From Bog-473 sp049513455 (GTDB lineage Bacteria; Actinomycetota; Acidimicrobiia; Acidimicrobiales; RAAP-2), in the NCBI GenBank assembly GCA_049513455.1, contig JBEKWB010000011.1, positions 20,875 to 84,874 on the forward strand: DNA of 64,000 nt, given 5' to 3'. Made by a program: the position numbers and the translations under genes. The notes beneath the pieces were generated by a model, which made no database searches, had not been told where the DNA came from, and saw only the letters and a list, made by a program, of their open reading frames with translations. Positions 62,820 to 64,000 of the stretch are shown one piece after another; within the stretch, counting starts at the first letter, position 1; each line of letters begins with the position of its first letter.

Positions 62820-63812
62820 GTGAACATCGGGCAGCTGACCACGCCGGCGTTGGTCGTCCAGCGTGCGCTCCTCGACGCCAACCTGACGACCATGGCCGAC
62901 GCGCTACCGGGCACACGGATGCGCCCTCACGTCAAGGCCCACAAATGCTCCGCTCTCGCCGCACGCCAGAAGCAGCTGGGTCACACCGGCTTCACCTGCG
63001 CCACCATCACCGAAATGGAGGTGCTCGCTCGCTCTGGGTTGGGAGACGATCTCCTCTTGGCCAACGAGGTTGTCGATGCCCAACGCCTCGGTGTGCTTGT
63101 CCGCGAGGGAGCGAGAGTCACCATGGCGGTGGACTCCGAGGAGATCATCGCGGCAGCAGTTGCCGCACGGGTTCCGGAAGTGTTGATCGACGTCAATGTC
63201 GGGCTGCCCCGCTGTGGCAGCAGGCCGCACGACGCGGGCCGATTGGCTGATCGGGCGCGCCAGCAAGGGCTGACCGTCCGAGGTGTGATGGGCTACGAGG
63301 GCCATATCGTTGGCTTGGAAGACCGAACCAGACGGGTGGAGCTGCTGGAAGAATCGATGGCGCTCCTCCAGAGCGCTCATGAAGACGTCGGAGGCGACAT
63401 CGTGTCGGCGGGCGGCACCGGCACATACGACATCAATCACTGGGCGACGGAAATACAGGCGGGCTCGTATGCCCTCATGGACACCGCCTACGGAAAGCTC
63501 GGCCTACCGTTTGCCCAGGCGCTGTCGGTTCTGGCGACGGTTATCTCCGTATCGAGCGAGTGGGCGGTGGCCGACTGCGGCCTCAAGGCACTGGGAATGG
63601 ATCACGGGAATCCGACCGTCGACGAGGCCACCGTGCTGTTCTGCTCAGACGAGCACATGACATTCTCGCCTCAAAATCGGGTCCGGGTGGGCGATCGCAT
63701 CTCGGTCGTCCCGGCCCACGTTGACCCGACGGTGGCCTATCACGAATACCTGCACATTGCGGACGGCGAGGAAGTGGTGGACCACTGGCCCGTGGACATG
63801 CGCGGTTGGTGA
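62820..63812 (+). CDS. Fold-type III PLP enzyme (D-threonine aldolase / D-serine dehydratase-like)
   Basis: A 330-residue alanine-racemase-fold protein. TPALVVQRALLDANLTTMAD opens the barrel, RPHVKAHKCSALAARQ has the PLP lysine (Lys39), and GFTCATITEMEVLARSGLGD, VLIDVNVGLPRCGSRP and GTGTYDINHWATEIQAGSY follow. The C-terminal VDPTVAYHEYLHIADGEEVV has the metal-binding histidine region of D-threonine aldolases. It acts on a D-hydroxy amino acid; which one is unclear. The GTG at 62820 lies close behind the 18-bp repeat array. Confidence 0.88.
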   Translation: MNIGQLTTPALVVQRALLDANLTTMADALPGTRMRPHVKAHKCSALAARQKQLGHTGFTCATITEMEVLARSGLGDDLLLANEVVDAQRLGVLVREGARVTMAVDSEEIIAAAVAARVPEVLIDVNVGLPRCGSRPHDAGRLADRARQQGLTVRGVMGYEGHIVGLEDRTRRVELLEESMALLQSAHEDVGGDIVSAGGTGTYDINHWATEIQAGSYALMDTAYGKLGLPFAQALSVLATVISVSSEWAVADCGLKALGMDHGNPTVDEATVLFCSDEHMTFSPQNRVRVGDRISVVPAHVDPTVAYHEYLHIADGEEVVDHWPVDMRGW

Positions 63813-63884
63813 GCGCGAAAGGGCCCAAAGATCTCCAAATCGAATTCCCGACGTTCCCCCTTGTTGCGTGCCCGTCAGACTCCC

Positions 63885-64000
63885 CTACCCGTCCGGCGGG
63901 GGCCGCTCGTAGCGCATCCGGTTGTGGGGGCCGCACAAGGCTTGCCCGTTCCCCTGCTCGGTGGGCCCGCCCTGGCTGTACGGCACGATGTGGTCGATCT
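63885..64000 (-). CDS. HNH endonuclease domain protein (C-terminal fragment, 5' end cut off)
   Basis: The last 37 codons before a TAG at 63885. DHIVPYSQGGPTEQGNGQAL and CGPHNRMRYERPPPDG match the HNH motif at the end of DUF222/13E12-type HNH endonucleases that are abundant in actinobacteria. The second zinc/metal residues (C-x2-H-N) are present. The rest of the gene lies past the right edge. Confidence 0.8.
   Translation of the reverse strand, partial: IDHIVPYSQGGPTEQGNGQALCGPHNRMRYERPPPDG

Overview
The window is about 64 kb of high-GC chromosomal DNA from an actinobacterium, most likely a member of Acidimicrobiia. Three kinds of evidence support this. First, the fused E2/E1 2-oxoglutarate dehydrogenase (Kgd), the fused PafB-PafC regulator, the CofC step of F420 biosynthesis, a mycofactocin-type SDR and a GSII glutamine synthetase are all actinobacterial features. 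Second, the secreted L,D-transpeptidase carries GGGYWLV...DGGVFSFGDA repeats, which I associate with Acidimicrobiia. Third, genes are dense, frequently start with GTG or TTG, and often overlap by 4 bp. I saw no rRNA, tRNA or CRISPR array. The class-level assignment is inference.

Layout. 1-8.4 kb: a PIN/NYN-type nuclease fused to a Lys/Ala-rich linker and an S1-like domain (cut by the left edge), kgd, an alpha/beta hydrolase, a DMT transporter, a decayed oligopeptide-ABC ATPase fragment, rnhB and two small genes. 8.5-16.4 kb: an acyl-CoA synthetase divergent from a GH38 alpha-mannosidase, a class III cyclase coupled to gpsA, then cofC coupled to a PIG-L deacetylase and a strong bidirectional hairpin. 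16.5-20.3 kb: a histone-H1-like repeat protein, an AT-richer spacer with a palindromic operator-like cluster, and a convergent pair of conjugation genes (VirD4-type coupling protein and helicase-less MobF relaxase). 20.3-33.3 kb: pafBC, ctaG, a carboxyltransferase, moaC, a CIRCE-preceded Ruc/FmdB-type chaperone gene, tldD-tldE, a thioesterase, an MFS transporter, dxs and an rmlA-like gene.

33.4-40.0 kb is a catabolic cluster on the minus strand: acyl-CoA dehydrogenase, SDR and acyl-CoA ligase coupled by GTGA overlaps, then a mycofactocin-type SDR, a cupin and a cytochrome P450. The combination resembles actinobacterial sterol or terpenoid side-chain/ring degradation (fadE30-ipdF-fadD3-like). 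40.2-50.5 kb holds an EstB-type esterase, msrB, ssb with two tiny downstream genes, a GT39-type membrane glycosyltransferase, and the housekeeping set secA-prfB-ftsE-ftsX.

51-64 kb is more accessory. It has an ECF sigma factor with its own membrane anchor and extracytoplasmic tail, glnII with a tandem-repeat leader, and a TetR regulator divergent from an MMPL transporter with a near-leaderless promoter. A 1.69-kb IS1182-like element flanked by CTAG duplications cuts off the MMPL C-terminus and is itself decayed by an internal deletion. Downstream are a lone Flp-type pilin, the L,D-transpeptidase, a DEAD-box helicase fused to a cold-shock domain, a fold-III PLP enzyme and the tail of an HNH endonuclease gene. 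The most informative observations are the CIRCE/Ruc pairing, the IS insertion that can be undone on paper, the helicase-CSD fusion, the membrane-tethered ECF factor and the minimal relaxase/coupling-protein pair.
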